Source of the DNA: Gorillibacterium timonense
GTDB lineage: Bacteria > Bacillota > Bacilli > Paenibacillales > NBRC-103111
Length of the DNA: 64,000 nt
Direction of reading: 5' to 3'
Assembly: GCF_001457415.1 (NCBI RefSeq)
Contig: NZ_LN881724.1
Span: 2,170,001-2,234,000 of the forward strand
Shown: positions 8,779-17,342 of the stretch, in pieces
How positions within the stretch are numbered: position 1 is the first letter of the stretch
How the letters are laid out: every line of letters starts with the position of its first letter
Made by a program: the position numbers and the translations under genes
The notes under the pieces: generated by a model
Databases searched by the model: none
What the model was told of the DNA's origin: nothing
The model's input: the letters and a program-made list of their open reading frames with translations, nothing else

Positions 8779-9411
8779 CTAGCGCTTTCCCACCCATGCG
8801 CGTTCCATCGCCTTTTTCTTAACCGTGACGGTCTTCTTCACAAACGGAACCGGCAATCGGTATTGGTATTCTACCTCTACTCCGAACCAGGGCTCCCCAG
8901 AAGCATTCAAATCAGGGATGGTCACCTTCGTGATGCGAAAATGGTCTTTTCGAAGAACCCGTTCATCTGCGTAATGCCAAACAACCGGCTGGAAGGCCGC
9001 GTTCAAGACGGGATCGATACACGTTTCGACGACCTGATCCACCGTCTCCTGACCTGATGCTTCAAGCTGCTGCCTCCGCTTTTGTTCCCATTCCAGCAAT
9101 TGAACGATCGGTTCGGGGATGAGGGAAGCATAGGATTGAGCGCTGTTCTCAGCTTCGATCGCCGCTTGTCTGGCTGCTTTAATTTGATCGATGACGGAGG
9201 TTAGCACCTCGGCGGTTTTGGTGTTTCCCGCCGCTTGCTTGGCCTTTAAATACAACCGATCTACCGGAGCGTAATGCGTAGCAATTTCCTTCACCGATTC
9301 GGAGGCCGCCGCTTGCACTTTGGCTTCCGTGACGGACAGCCGGATCAGAACATGGAGTCCAAGAACAAAGAGCAAGAAGAACGGCAGGATAAGGGCGGCT
9401 TCCAGGGTCAA
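8779..9411 (-). CDS. TadE-like pseudopilin with non-standard start
   Basis: The conserved frame encodes an N-terminal hydrophobic helix (LEAALILPFFLLFVLGLHVL) followed by about 180 residues of soluble domain, the layout of TadE minor pseudopilins. The first standard start codon in the frame is TTG 9411, which gives MTLEAAL. The frame stays open upstream to a TGA at 9457-9459 and encodes KGRRRFLRGSNG before SLTLE, which is exactly a basic leader plus the prepilin cleavage site seen in the sibling proteins. Only ATT (9453), CTG (9432) or TTG (9411) could start it. The frame begins at the stop of the 756-residue gene (TTATTAA), so re-initiation is plausible. The right end given is conservative. 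Confidence 0.8.
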   Translation of the reverse strand: MTLEAALILPFFLLFVLGLHVLIRLSVTEAKVQAAASESVKEIATHYAPVDRLYLKAKQAAGNTKTAEVLTSVIDQIKAARQAAIEAENSAQSYASLIPEPIVQLLEWEQKRRQQLEASGQETVDQVVETCIDPVLNAAFQPVVWHYADERVLRKDHFRITKVTIPDLNASGEPWFGVEVEYQYRLPVPFVKKTVTVKKKAMERAWVGKR

Positions 9412-9448
9412 GCTTCCGTTCGAACCGCGCAGGAATCGTCGTCTTCCT

Positions 9449-11719
9449 TTAATAAGTCATCACCGCCGTCGCCACAACTTTACTGCGACCGCCGTCCCCG
9501 GCACCCAGCCAGCTCTCCCCGAGCTTTGCTGCGATTCCCGGAAGAAACCAGAGCCGGAATGAAGTCTCAGCTGAAACCTGGATATAGGTGGTTTGTCGGG
9601 TAAGATCCAGTCCTGAATCCGCTTCGATAAGCGCCTGCATTCGTGCCATCATTTTCTTGTCATTGCTGTGGATCAAATAGAAGATCCGCAGGAAGTCCTT
9701 GTAGGTGACGGTCACGGCCGGCAGCTTCTTCACGAGCGGAACGGCTTTGCCATCCACCAGCTTTTGCATGTCTAGAAACGCCGCCCCCGCTCCTTTAACT
9801 GCAGCAGCGAGTAACACCAGAAGTGGAGAGCCGATGGATAGGATCTCGGTTTGCGGTTCGAGCATCGCCTCTACTGTTCGAATGGCAAAGAGCAGCAGCA
9901 ACATCTCTCCATAGGCAGCGGAGTAGTTCTCCAGACAGGAATCGAAGCCGTATAAGATAAATTCCGCTTCTTGTCCGGCTAAAGACCGGTCGGAAAAATC
10001 ATCTAAATTGGCCGTTCGGTAAGAGAATCTCTGCAAGGCATACTCATTCAAGTAGAGCTCCCCTCTCGCGTCGACAAGAAAGCTTTGAATCCGTTCCCCA
10101 AAATTCAATGACTTCTTAATGCTGCCTTTGGGAGAGGAGGTGTCTAGGTTGTCCACCCCACCCGACCCTATGTCCGGCGCTCCAGCCGCATTAAACCGCA
10201 TGTACTTGGCATACAAACCAGACTCCCGGTTTTGTGGAGTGCCGGTTAGCCGCTCATAGACCGACTTATAGGCATCGCTGTTGAATATCCCGATCGATTT
10301 GCTTTGATCAAGCAGCTTCTTAAGCTCCGATTCCTGTGTTTTCTGCTGATCGGCTTGTTGATTACGCTTAGACATGCGGCTGTTCTCAATCGGAGCTTGC
10401 TTGGAGACAAACTGATCCGACTGCCGAATGGCATCCACGATGGCCGCATTCAAGGTTTCATAATCGTCACCCGAATAAAAAGTGGCATCGTTCCAATGGA
10501 TGGCGAGAGTATGAAACGCAGATAGCATTTTCCCGCAGTCGATCTGGTAATGCATGAAATAATCTTCCTCAAATACGGAAACCGCTTTATAGATGCTGGA
10601 GGCAGCTTCGCTTTTCCCCGAGCTCTCCGCGATCAGCCGTTCCTTCTCCGCTCGGAGCTCGGAATTGAGCTTCTGTGCGACCCCGATTTGATCGTTCACC
10701 TCGCGTTGCAGCTCGATAAGCGCCTCCTGATCGGAGGCCAGGCTTGCTTTGGAGGCCGTGACTTTCAAAGCATAGGCAGCGAGATCCTTCACGAGCTGCT
10801 CGATATCGGCCTTTTTCTGCGACAGTTCAGTGATGGAATGGTTTAAATCGGATATGCTCTTCTGCATGGAGGCGATAGAATCCTGAAGCTGACGGATTCG
10901 CTCTGCGTTTTTTTTCGCATCCTTTTGCAGCTCCTTGAGAGTCGATTCGGTTTGGTTGAGGGATGTGGACAGACCGGTTATAGCCGATTGCGCATCCTCA
11001 AGAGACTTTTCGATCTGGGTGAGCGAACTCTCTGCATCTGCAACCGTGGTCAAGCCCGTTTTATCGGACAACTCCTTAAGTTCCTGCAAGGTGACCTTAT
11101 AGCTCTCCGCCTTCTCCTTCACCTGAACGCTTAACTCCTGAGCCAAATCCCAGCCCTTGTCCAATTCATCGTTGATGGCGATCCATTTTTTCTCGAGATC
11201 ATTGGAATGATCATACAGATCGGAGGCCGAATCCATTCCTTCGACTGCCCCGTTCTTTTTGAACTTCCCGGCCAATTCAATCGCGAATTCGATAGGAGCC
11301 TGATACTTCATATCCTCATTCACCTGATTGCGAAATACCTGTTGATTGGCAAGGCTGTACATGGATGAGATCCGTTCGCTGCCTGCTTGATAAGTCGAAT
11401 TCAAATAGGCAAAATCCGCATTCGAGTCGGATGAGATGACGTTCTTCTCCATCATGGCGACAAACAAACTCTTCATCTCTTCCAGATCATCCGAACGGCC
11501 AAACAATCCATAGTCCCGGAGCTTTCCTTCGTATTCCGACATGACGGAGCGAGCGGCCGCTTTCACGGCGCGTTCCGTCTCCCGTTCCGCCAGTTGGTAG
11601 CGAACAAGATCAATGAGCACCGCATTAAAGAAAAAGATCGGGAGAAGGATCACAATCAGATAGACCGAAACGGATCCATCCGCTTTGAACAGGAACCGCT
11701 TAAGCGGTCGTCGCCGCAT
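9449..11719 (-). CDS. TadG-like pilus-assembly protein with long coiled coil
   Basis: A 756-residue protein with a basic N-terminus (MRRRPLKRFLFKADG), one membrane helix (YLIVILLPIFFFNAVLIDLV) and a large extracytoplasmic part. Residues about 195-365 form long heptad-rich coiled coil (for example SLTQIEKSLEDAQSAITGLS). Near 615-680 there is a second hydrophobic patch. The leader junction reads ADG-SVSVY, a prepilin-like glycine but with Tyr where pilins have Glu at +5. TadE/TadG-type proteins act in Flp pilus assembly; the long coiled coil is unusual and may reach through the thick cell wall. It starts 12 bases after the preceding TadE-like gene, within the same operon. Confidence 0.75.
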   Translation of the reverse strand: MRRRPLKRFLFKADGSVSVYLIVILLPIFFFNAVLIDLVRYQLAERETERAVKAAARSVMSEYEGKLRDYGLFGRSDDLEEMKSLFVAMMEKNVISSDSNADFAYLNSTYQAGSERISSMYSLANQQVFRNQVNEDMKYQAPIEFAIELAGKFKKNGAVEGMDSASDLYDHSNDLEKKWIAINDELDKGWDLAQELSVQVKEKAESYKVTLQELKELSDKTGLTTVADAESSLTQIEKSLEDAQSAITGLSTSLNQTESTLKELQKDAKKNAERIRQLQDSIASMQKSISDLNHSITELSQKKADIEQLVKDLAAYALKVTASKASLASDQEALIELQREVNDQIGVAQKLNSELRAEKERLIAESSGKSEAASSIYKAVSVFEEDYFMHYQIDCGKMLSAFHTLAIHWNDATFYSGDDYETLNAAIVDAIRQSDQFVSKQAPIENSRMSKRNQQADQQKTQESELKKLLDQSKSIGIFNSDAYKSVYERLTGTPQNRESGLYAKYMRFNAAGAPDIGSGGVDNLDTSSPKGSIKKSLNFGERIQSFLVDARGELYLNEYALQRFSYRTANLDDFSDRSLAGQEAEFILYGFDSCLENYSAAYGEMLLLLFAIRTVEAMLEPQTEILSIGSPLLVLLAAAVKGAGAAFLDMQKLVDGKAVPLVKKLPAVTVTYKDFLRIFYLIHSNDKKMMARMQALIEADSGLDLTRQTTYIQVSAETSFRLWFLPGIAAKLGESWLGAGDGGRSKVVATAVMTY

Positions 11720-11731
11720 GAGCTTCCCTCC

Positions 11732-12763
11732 CTACAGTTCGTGAATGACGATGACAATCCCATTCTCCTCTAGCTCCTTGCGAAGCGCGGGGGTGAGATC
11801 GGCACCTTTGTTGTTCTTCTTGACCTGAAAGAAATGCCAGACACAACCTTTAATTTTTCCACTCTTAATTAGCTCGACATCCTTCTGGATCTGCTCGAGC
11901 GCATCTTTCTTATTTACCGTATACTTCGCATCGTGAGCGATCCCATCCGGATCGACCGCATCGTATTGGCGCTCTTTTCCCGCCGTGCTGGTTGGAAAAG
12001 CTTTAGGCTTTCCGTTAACGAGCTCTTGAACATACACTTTCGCTTTGGCTTCACTATCAATATACGGGGCGGGCTTATCCTCTGAAAATGGATCAAGCGG
12101 TTCCGCATCCTTCTTATTCAGATACTCATATAAACGGGTCGCGTAGCTGGTCAGTAGATCCAGATTACGGATAAATTCAGCTGGTTCGGTAACGTAGGAA
12201 ATGGCCGAGCCTCCTGCAGATTGCTCGGGAAGAAGAGCTCCAAATCGCTTCGGAATACCCGAAGCCCGGTTCAACGACACCTGTACGCTTCTCTCCAACA
12301 GGCTATTCTTGTACGTGAGCGTTCCTCCGGTATCTGCAGTCAAACCCATCGTCTGCTTGAACAGCTTCCTCTGACTGAGACCAAGCCCCTCGCCGGTAAA
12401 AGCCGGCAGTGTAAGCTTGCTGGACGAGCCGCTCGATAGACGAAACAGCGAAGACAACTCGGATAAAGAGGTTCTCCAATAGAGACCGTCCCGGTTGCTT
12501 ATGGAATAGGCTCCGCTCACCGACTCCCGATACGAATTGTCCCAATTGTAGGCAGCCCGCTCGGCTGCTGCATCGGCGCGTAGCTCAAGTTGAGCCGATC
12601 TCCACATGAACAAGCTGACAAAAAGGAGCATGAAGCTGATCAGCAACACGAGCGGAAAAACCATCGTCGTTTCCAATGTGAAGCTTCCTTCCTGACGATG
12701 AAGGAAGCAGTCTTTACGAAAAAATGGATGGATTCTTGCAAACGAGTCTGAGCTGCCGATCAT
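11732..12763 (-). CDS. TadE/TadG-like pseudopilin
   Basis: A 343-residue protein with a 26-residue leader ending HRQEG, then SFTLETTMVFPLVLLISFML, a textbook type IV prepilin junction: Gly at -1, Glu at +5 and a hydrophobic helix. The rest is soluble and probably outside the membrane; it ends with a compact region (KKNNKGADLTPALRKELEEN). Its ATG overlaps the TGA of the Flp-like gene by four bases (ATGA), so the two are translationally coupled. TadE/F proteins are minor pseudopilins needed to assemble the Flp fibre. The exact subfamily (E, F or G) cannot be told from sequence alone. Confidence 0.78.
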   Translation of the reverse strand: MIGSSDSFARIHPFFRKDCFLHRQEGSFTLETTMVFPLVLLISFMLLFVSLFMWRSAQLELRADAAAERAAYNWDNSYRESVSGAYSISNRDGLYWRTSLSELSSLFRLSSGSSSKLTLPAFTGEGLGLSQRKLFKQTMGLTADTGGTLTYKNSLLERSVQVSLNRASGIPKRFGALLPEQSAGGSAISYVTEPAEFIRNLDLLTSYATRLYEYLNKKDAEPLDPFSEDKPAPYIDSEAKAKVYVQELVNGKPKAFPTSTAGKERQYDAVDPDGIAHDAKYTVNKKDALEQIQKDVELIKSGKIKGCVWHFFQVKKNNKGADLTPALRKELEENGIVIVIHEL

Positions 12764-12960
12764 GATGGGATTGAAACCGGAGGCGTCGTTTCAATCATGT
12801 TTTTATTGGTGGATTTGAACAAATCATTCACCCAGCTAATAATCCATTTGCGGAAGGCAATGGCAATGATGACCAACACGGCGAGGATGAGCAGCAATTC
12901 CAACGTGCCCAGCCCCTCCTCGTTTTTCCAGAACCCGATAAGCTTTTCTTTCATGTCCAT
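12760..12960 (-). CDS. Flp-family pilin-like small protein
   Basis: A 66-residue protein with leader MDMKEKLIGFWKNEEG, then LGTLELLLILAVLVIIAIAF, so the cleavage site is Gly-Leu-Gly-Thr-Leu-Glu. After the helix there are about 30 polar residues (IETTPPVSIPS at the end). Size, leader and helix fit the major Flp pilin subunit of a Tad system, though it could be another minor pilin. The ribosome site AGAAGGAG is five bases before the ATG. It is encoded between TadC and the TadE-like proteins, as is common in Firmicute Tad loci. Gene order and cleavage motif support the call; fibre formation is inferred. Confidence 0.8.
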   Translation of the reverse strand: MDMKEKLIGFWKNEEGLGTLELLLILAVLVIIAIAFRKWIISWVNDLFKSTNKNMIETTPPVSIPS

Positions 12961-12972
12961 CTACTCCTTCTC

Positions 12973-13758
12973 TTAGAATTCGCCCATCATCAGAATTGCG
13001 GGCGCGGCGACGATAATCGTTACGATGAGAAAGATCATCACCATGGGAAAAACCAGCTTGGAAGAAGCCTCCTCTCCGAGAATCTTCGCTTGCGCCTTCC
13101 GCCGTTCCCAGAGTCCCCGGTTCAGCTCGCGCAAGCTGGTCACAAAATCGTCTCCGCCCCGTCGGTAATTCAACAGGATGGTGTTGCTGAACAAGGAAAC
13201 CTCTTGTACCCCGCAGCGTTTGCTGAAATTATCAAGTCCGACGGGAAGCGAGATTTGGTTGTTCAGCTCCGCCATGAGCTGCAGCAGCTCTTTCTGTAAG
13301 GGAGTAGGCTCTTCTGCATCCCGCGATATTCGTCCGCCGCATTTGGCCAAAGCTTGCTGGACGGTCTCCCCGGCATTCACAAGCAGCACCAATTGATTCA
13401 ACAGCTCGGGAAGTTCCGCGACGATGCTTCGCTTCTTGAACAGAATGCGCTTGTTCAGACCGGTAAAGAGCATGACTGGAAGAAAACAGGCGAGGACAAC
13501 GCAAGCGAGCAAGAGGGTTTGGTCCTGTAGCGCAAGCCCAAGCCCGGTAGCCAGTAATATGGCGAGCAAGGTTTTGGATAATGAATCCCGGATGAATTTC
13601 CGAGCGCGATCGGAATCGGCGGAGGGGCCTTCCAACTGCAGGAATGCGAGTTGGATGCGCGTAAATAACGAAGGAAGACGACGCTCTGCGCGGGTTGCCC
13701 GCAAGAGGGCATCTGACAGCGGCGCCAGCCGATCCCATAGGTTTACTGGAGCCTTCAT
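12973..13758 (-). CDS. tadC: TadC-like type II secretion F-domain protein
   Basis: A 261-residue inner-membrane platform protein with the T2SSF domain. Membrane segments appear near residues 75-115 (LLAILLATGLGLALQ, LLLACVVLACFLPVMLF) and at the C-terminus (MVMIFLIVTIIVAAPAILMM). The cytoplasmic part between carries the conserved ELPELLNQLVLLVNAGETVQQAL helix pair. TadB and TadC form the membrane base on which the TadA ATPase works. It follows tadB by 16 bases and precedes the pilin gene by 12 bases, consistent with one operon. Confidence 0.86.
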   Translation of the reverse strand: MKAPVNLWDRLAPLSDALLRATRAERRLPSLFTRIQLAFLQLEGPSADSDRARKFIRDSLSKTLLAILLATGLGLALQDQTLLLACVVLACFLPVMLFTGLNKRILFKKRSIVAELPELLNQLVLLVNAGETVQQALAKCGGRISRDAEEPTPLQKELLQLMAELNNQISLPVGLDNFSKRCGVQEVSLFSNTILLNYRRGGDDFVTSLRELNRGLWERRKAQAKILGEEASSKLVFPMVMIFLIVTIIVAAPAILMMGEF

Positions 13759-13774
13759 AACGATCCTTCTCCTC

Positions 13775-14671
13775 TTAAACGTTCAAATTCATGATTTTCT
13801 TGCTAACCCACAGACAACCGAATAAAGCAATCAGGCAAACCGTCATGATCGCTGCTCCCCGTGCGTTCCCGTATAAGGGCTGCATATAATCGGGTGAAGC
13901 GAGCGACAGGAAGGCGACGATGGCGAGCGGTGCGCTGCCGAGGACTCGCGATTCGAACTTTTTCTGAGCCAACAACACCGCAATTTCCTGCTTGACCTCA
14001 ATTTTCTCCGCGATGATTTGCGTGGAGCGCCGGACGACCTCGACGAGATTCCCTCCTGTTCGTTTGCTGATGGAGAAAACGTTGGCGAAATTCATGATGT
14101 CCTCCACCCCGCTGCGTGTACCAAAATCCGAAAGGGCTTCTTCAATCGTAATCCCATGCTCCATTCGTCGAACAATGCGTTCCATTTCTCGAATGATCGG
14201 CGTCTCCGGATTCGGATAGATCAAGAGTAGATCCCGACAGATTCCCCGGAAGGCATTTTCCACCGATTGACCCGCAGACAATAGCGAAGAAAGGGAGTAG
14301 AGCGCTTGCTTGAATTGGGCGCTTAACTCATCCCTTCTCTTCTCTGCCACCCGTGCGGCGCGGTGAGGCGGATAAAGAAAACCTGCCAGAAAGAAGAGAG
14401 CCGATACCCATATGCTTCGATAAAAGAGATAACCAAACAACGAAGCGGCTAGCCCGGCTGCAATAATAGCCGTCGCGTACTCCCCTCGGCTAAGCGTATA
14501 GCTCCGGTAGTCCCACTCTGCTCCCAAGTGAACCTCTTCCGCTTTAGGAAGTTCATGAGGCTCTTCAACGGAAGACGAAGATTTTTTTCCGAAAAAACGA
14601 TCGGCTGCCATCCTCCCGCCAAGCAGGAGGACGATCATGGCGGCCAGTCCGATGAGGACTCTCTCTATCAT
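13775..14671 (-). CDS. tadB: TadB-like type II secretion F-domain protein
   Basis: A 298-residue membrane protein of the T2SSF family. It has an N-terminal membrane helix (LIGLAAMIVLLLGGRMAA), a second pair near residues 65-105, a cytoplasmic domain with AQFKQALYSLSSLLSAGQSV and VEDIMNFANVFSISKRTGGN, and C-terminal helices (PLAIVAFLSLASP, AAIMTVCLIALFGCLWV). The ATG overlaps the tadA stop by four bases, so translation is coupled. TadB partners with TadC to form the platform for pilus extrusion. The order tadA-tadB-tadC is conserved across Tad systems and supports the name. Confidence 0.86.
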   Translation of the reverse strand: MIERVLIGLAAMIVLLLGGRMAADRFFGKKSSSSVEEPHELPKAEEVHLGAEWDYRSYTLSRGEYATAIIAAGLAASLFGYLFYRSIWVSALFFLAGFLYPPHRAARVAEKRRDELSAQFKQALYSLSSLLSAGQSVENAFRGICRDLLLIYPNPETPIIREMERIVRRMEHGITIEEALSDFGTRSGVEDIMNFANVFSISKRTGGNLVEVVRRSTQIIAEKIEVKQEIAVLLAQKKFESRVLGSAPLAIVAFLSLASPDYMQPLYGNARGAAIMTVCLIALFGCLWVSKKIMNLNV

Positions 14672-15891
14672 TCACGTCCCACCTCCTCCAGCTTCAAGCT
14701 GGCAAAGTCCAGCTTCTGGGAATGATTAAGCCGGTTCGCAGTCCGTACCAAACCAGGGGAAGAACCGTCTTTCTCTTGATACAGGTAGAGCGGGTTCAAC
14801 TGGATTTCCCCTTCCTCCACCCCGAGAACCTCATGAATCTCGGTAACCTTGCGCGACTTGTCTCTCATCCGGCTCAAATGGATGAGGATATCCAGTGCGG
14901 AAGCAATCTGCTTTCTCACCACTTGCAGAGGCAGTTCGGCTCCACTCAGCACCATCGTCTCCAGCCGGCTGAGCATATCTACGGACGAATTCGCATGACC
15001 GGTGCTGATCGAGCCTTCATGACCGGTGTTCATGGCCGATAGCATATCCAGCGCCTCCGCCCCGCGCACTTCTCCAACCAAAATCCGGTTTGGGCGCATG
15101 CGGAGCGAAGACCGGATCAAATCCTTGATGGTTATTTCCCCCCTTCCTTCCGTGTTCGCGTTTCGGGTTTCCAGCCCGACGAGATTGGGTATGTTGCGGA
15201 TTTGAAGCTCCGCAGAGTCCTCAATGGTAATGATCCGCTCGTCGTAAGGAATGTATCCTGCGAGCGCATTGAGGAAGGTCGTTTTTCCTGAGCCTGTACC
15301 ACCCCCAATAAAAATGTTGTATTTGCATTCCACCAGCTTGCTGAGGTCCGATGCTGCCTCTCTCGTAATAGCTCCCATCCCGATCAAGTCCTCCATTGTC
15401 AAAGGTCGGGAAGGGAACTTTCGAATGGTCATCGTCGGACCTTTCAGCGCGACAGGCGGGAGCACCACATTTACCCGAGAGCCGTCCGACAATCTCGCAT
15501 CGACAATCGGACTGCTTTCGTTGACGGTTCGATTCACTTTGGAGACGACCGCCTGAATGACATCCTCCAGCTTCTCTTTGCTGTCAAAGCGCGCCTCAAC
15601 CCGCGAGACGGCTCCGTTCTGCTCAATAAAAATCTCCTCGTGGCTGTTGATCATGATCTCGGTGATGATCGGATCATCGAGCAGCGGCTGCAAGATGTCT
15701 AAGCCCCGAAAAGAGTGAAAAACACGTTCCACCAGCTTCCATTTCTCATGAGCGGACAAGTAATTTTTCTGTGAGAAGAGGAAAACTTCTTCTTCGATCA
15801 GATTGCGCAGTTCTTGGTCCGTTCTCGTCGGTCCTTCCTCTAAGAGACTCAAGATCCGGCCACGGATTGACTTGGCTGCCTCCTCAAGCAC
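14668..15891 (-). CDS. tadA: TadA/CpaF-type pilus assembly ATPase
   Basis: A 407-residue hexameric secretion ATPase of the CpaF/TadA (VirB11-like) family that powers Flp pilus assembly. Visible elements: N-terminal domain with DPIITEIMINSHEEIFIEQ, Walker A GGGTGSGKTTF near residue 198, Asp box ITIEDSAELQ, Walker B LRMRPNRILVGEVRG and the His box TGHEGSISTGHANS. Length matches the family. Its start overlaps the end of the TadZ-like gene by eight bases, and its stop overlaps tadB by four, so expression is tightly coupled. It is the best-supported gene in the locus. Confidence 0.93.
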   Translation of the reverse strand: MLEEAAKSIRGRILSLLEEGPTRTDQELRNLIEEEVFLFSQKNYLSAHEKWKLVERVFHSFRGLDILQPLLDDPIITEIMINSHEEIFIEQNGAVSRVEARFDSKEKLEDVIQAVVSKVNRTVNESSPIVDARLSDGSRVNVVLPPVALKGPTMTIRKFPSRPLTMEDLIGMGAITREAASDLSKLVECKYNIFIGGGTGSGKTTFLNALAGYIPYDERIITIEDSAELQIRNIPNLVGLETRNANTEGRGEITIKDLIRSSLRMRPNRILVGEVRGAEALDMLSAMNTGHEGSISTGHANSSVDMLSRLETMVLSGAELPLQVVRKQIASALDILIHLSRMRDKSRKVTEIHEVLGVEEGEIQLNPLYLYQEKDGSSPGLVRTANRLNHSQKLDFASLKLEEVGRE

Positions 15892-17005
15892 GGACTAACG
15901 CCTCCTTATCTGCAAAGAAGCCGGTGACAGCCATGATCAAGGTATCTTGAATGGAGGAATCGGACAAAAGTTGGCTCATCGACGATAACGACTTCCATTC
16001 TGGAAGGTAGGGCAGATAGAAGTCAGGTGTAAGACCACCAGGCTCGATGCGGTTGCTCAACGTCCCTGTATACCGATTGATCCCTAGCATAGCTTTATCT
16101 CGAATAGAAGCAGTCAACCTCTTCTCCCATTCGCGAAGAGCTTTGTCCGTCTTGGACAAACATCCGATGTCATCCGTCACGAGCCAGAGGATCAAGTCGC
16201 ACTCCGTGAGAGAAGCGGCTGTTCGTTCATCCAACGAGGAGGACAAATCGAGGATCACATAATCAAATCCTCCGCTCTTTAAGCTTGTGATCAAGGTTTG
16301 CGTATCCTCTCGGGAAAGGCAGTCTAAATCCCCGCTGTACGAAGGCGGCTCCAGATAGGCCAAGCCGGATCGGGGATCAAATTGGGTTAACCCCTTCATT
16401 CGGGTCGAAAGACTTGCCGGATCGGCTTTTAAGTAATAAAGGAGCTTACCGAACCGATCTTCTCCGCTCGGTGAGCCGAAAGGAAGCTCAGAGGGGATGG
16501 CCTCCAGGCTAAGCAGCAGTGTCTTACTGCCGAAATATGCAAGCCCGTTAGCCAAATTCCAAGCGGTCATGGATTTGCCGCATCCACCGGAAGCGGAATA
16601 GACGGCAATGACTCGGCCTTCGGAAGCCTTATCGATCTCGATGCTCTTGGCGATACGTTCGGTTGATGTCATCTGTTTTAATACAGCCATCAATTGGTCC
16701 AGAGGTTGATATTTGGCGATAAAAGGAATATCCAGAGCCGCATTCCCGATGACGGAGTCTCCCTCGCCAATCTCACAGCAGAAGGAAGCGAATTCGACCA
16801 AGCTCGCAGCCTCATTCCGATAAGTCGTTCCGATCAGCAGGATATCGAGTTTGCCGGATTCCGCGCAGTGCGACTTAACGGCATTCGCCTTGGTAAAGGC
16901 GACCAAGGTATGAGATTTTGCCACGTCTCCGCTGCGAAAAAAAGCCTTCAAAGGTTCCAAATACTCCCTGTCATCTTCCAGAATCCCGAGTCTCAATGGC
17001 CTCAA
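15884..17005 (-). CDS. TadZ/CpaE-like MinD-family ATPase
   Basis: A protein of about 373 residues with an N-terminal receiver-like domain (RPLRLGILEDDREYLEPL) and a C-terminal MinD/ParA-type ATPase: deviant Walker A IAVYSASGGCGKSMTAWNLA, then YVILDLSSSLDERTAAS. TadZ/CpaE proteins place the pilus machine at a cell pole. I start at TTG 17005 because AAAGGAGG lies eight bases upstream; ATG 17011 would leave only two bases of spacing, and TTG 17026 lacks a site. It follows the 30-residue peptide gene and overlaps tadA by eight bases. Confidence 0.85.
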   Translation of the reverse strand: MRPLRLGILEDDREYLEPLKAFFRSGDVAKSHTLVAFTKANAVKSHCAESGKLDILLIGTTYRNEAASLVEFASFCCEIGEGDSVIGNAALDIPFIAKYQPLDQLMAVLKQMTSTERIAKSIEIDKASEGRVIAVYSASGGCGKSMTAWNLANGLAYFGSKTLLLSLEAIPSELPFGSPSGEDRFGKLLYYLKADPASLSTRMKGLTQFDPRSGLAYLEPPSYSGDLDCLSREDTQTLITSLKSGGFDYVILDLSSSLDERTAASLTECDLILWLVTDDIGCLSKTDKALREWEKRLTASIRDKAMLGINRYTGTLSNRIEPGGLTPDFYLPYLPEWKSLSSMSQLLSDSSIQDTLIMAVTGFFADKEALVRA

Positions 17006-17081
17006 GATCATCTCCTCCTTTCCCAATTTTCCCTACCTATCGACGCCAAACCATTTCTACACATTTATGGTTAACCGATCA

Positions 17082-17174
17082 CTAGTGAACCAGCCTCCAT
17101 AAACCCGTAAGGATGACCAGAGTCGTCATCGCCGCGAAGATGAGCTGATAACGGTCCCGAAACCAATGCTCCAT
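17082..17174 (-). CDS. 30-residue single-pass membrane peptide
   Basis: A short open frame read directly from the minus strand: ATG 17174 to TAG 17082. The peptide is MEHWFRDRYQLIFAAMTTLV followed by ILTGLWRLVH. It has a charged N-terminus and a hydrophobic core of about 17 residues (LIFAAMTTLVILTGLWR), so it should cross the membrane once. A strong ribosome site, GGAGGAAGC, stands directly before the ATG. It is the first gene after the kinase terminator and lies 76 bases before the TadZ-like start, so it may be the head of the Tad operon. No homologue comes to mind; a small regulator or assembly factor of the pilus machine is one possibility. Confidence 0.55.
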   Translation of the reverse strand: MEHWFRDRYQLIFAAMTTLVILTGLWRLVH

Positions 17175-17219
17175 GCTTCCTCCTCCAGTCGAGCAACCGA
17201 TATTTCGGCTTTCGGACGT

Positions 17220-17266
17220 AAAAAAGCGCCGCCAACGCAGAAGGAGAACTTCTGCATCGGCGGCGC
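17220..17266 (-). terminator. Terminator of the kinase gene
   Basis: On the minus strand GCGCCGCC...GGCGGCGC encloses a second pairing GCAGAAG/CTTCTGC and is followed by six T. It is 77 bases past the kinase stop and separates it from the Tad genes. Confidence 0.88.
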
Positions 17267-17342
17267 TTCCGCTCGATATCCATGAATTGGCTTGAGTATA
17301 TCATAAACGGCAAATATTGCAAGCAGTACTTTTCGAAAGACG

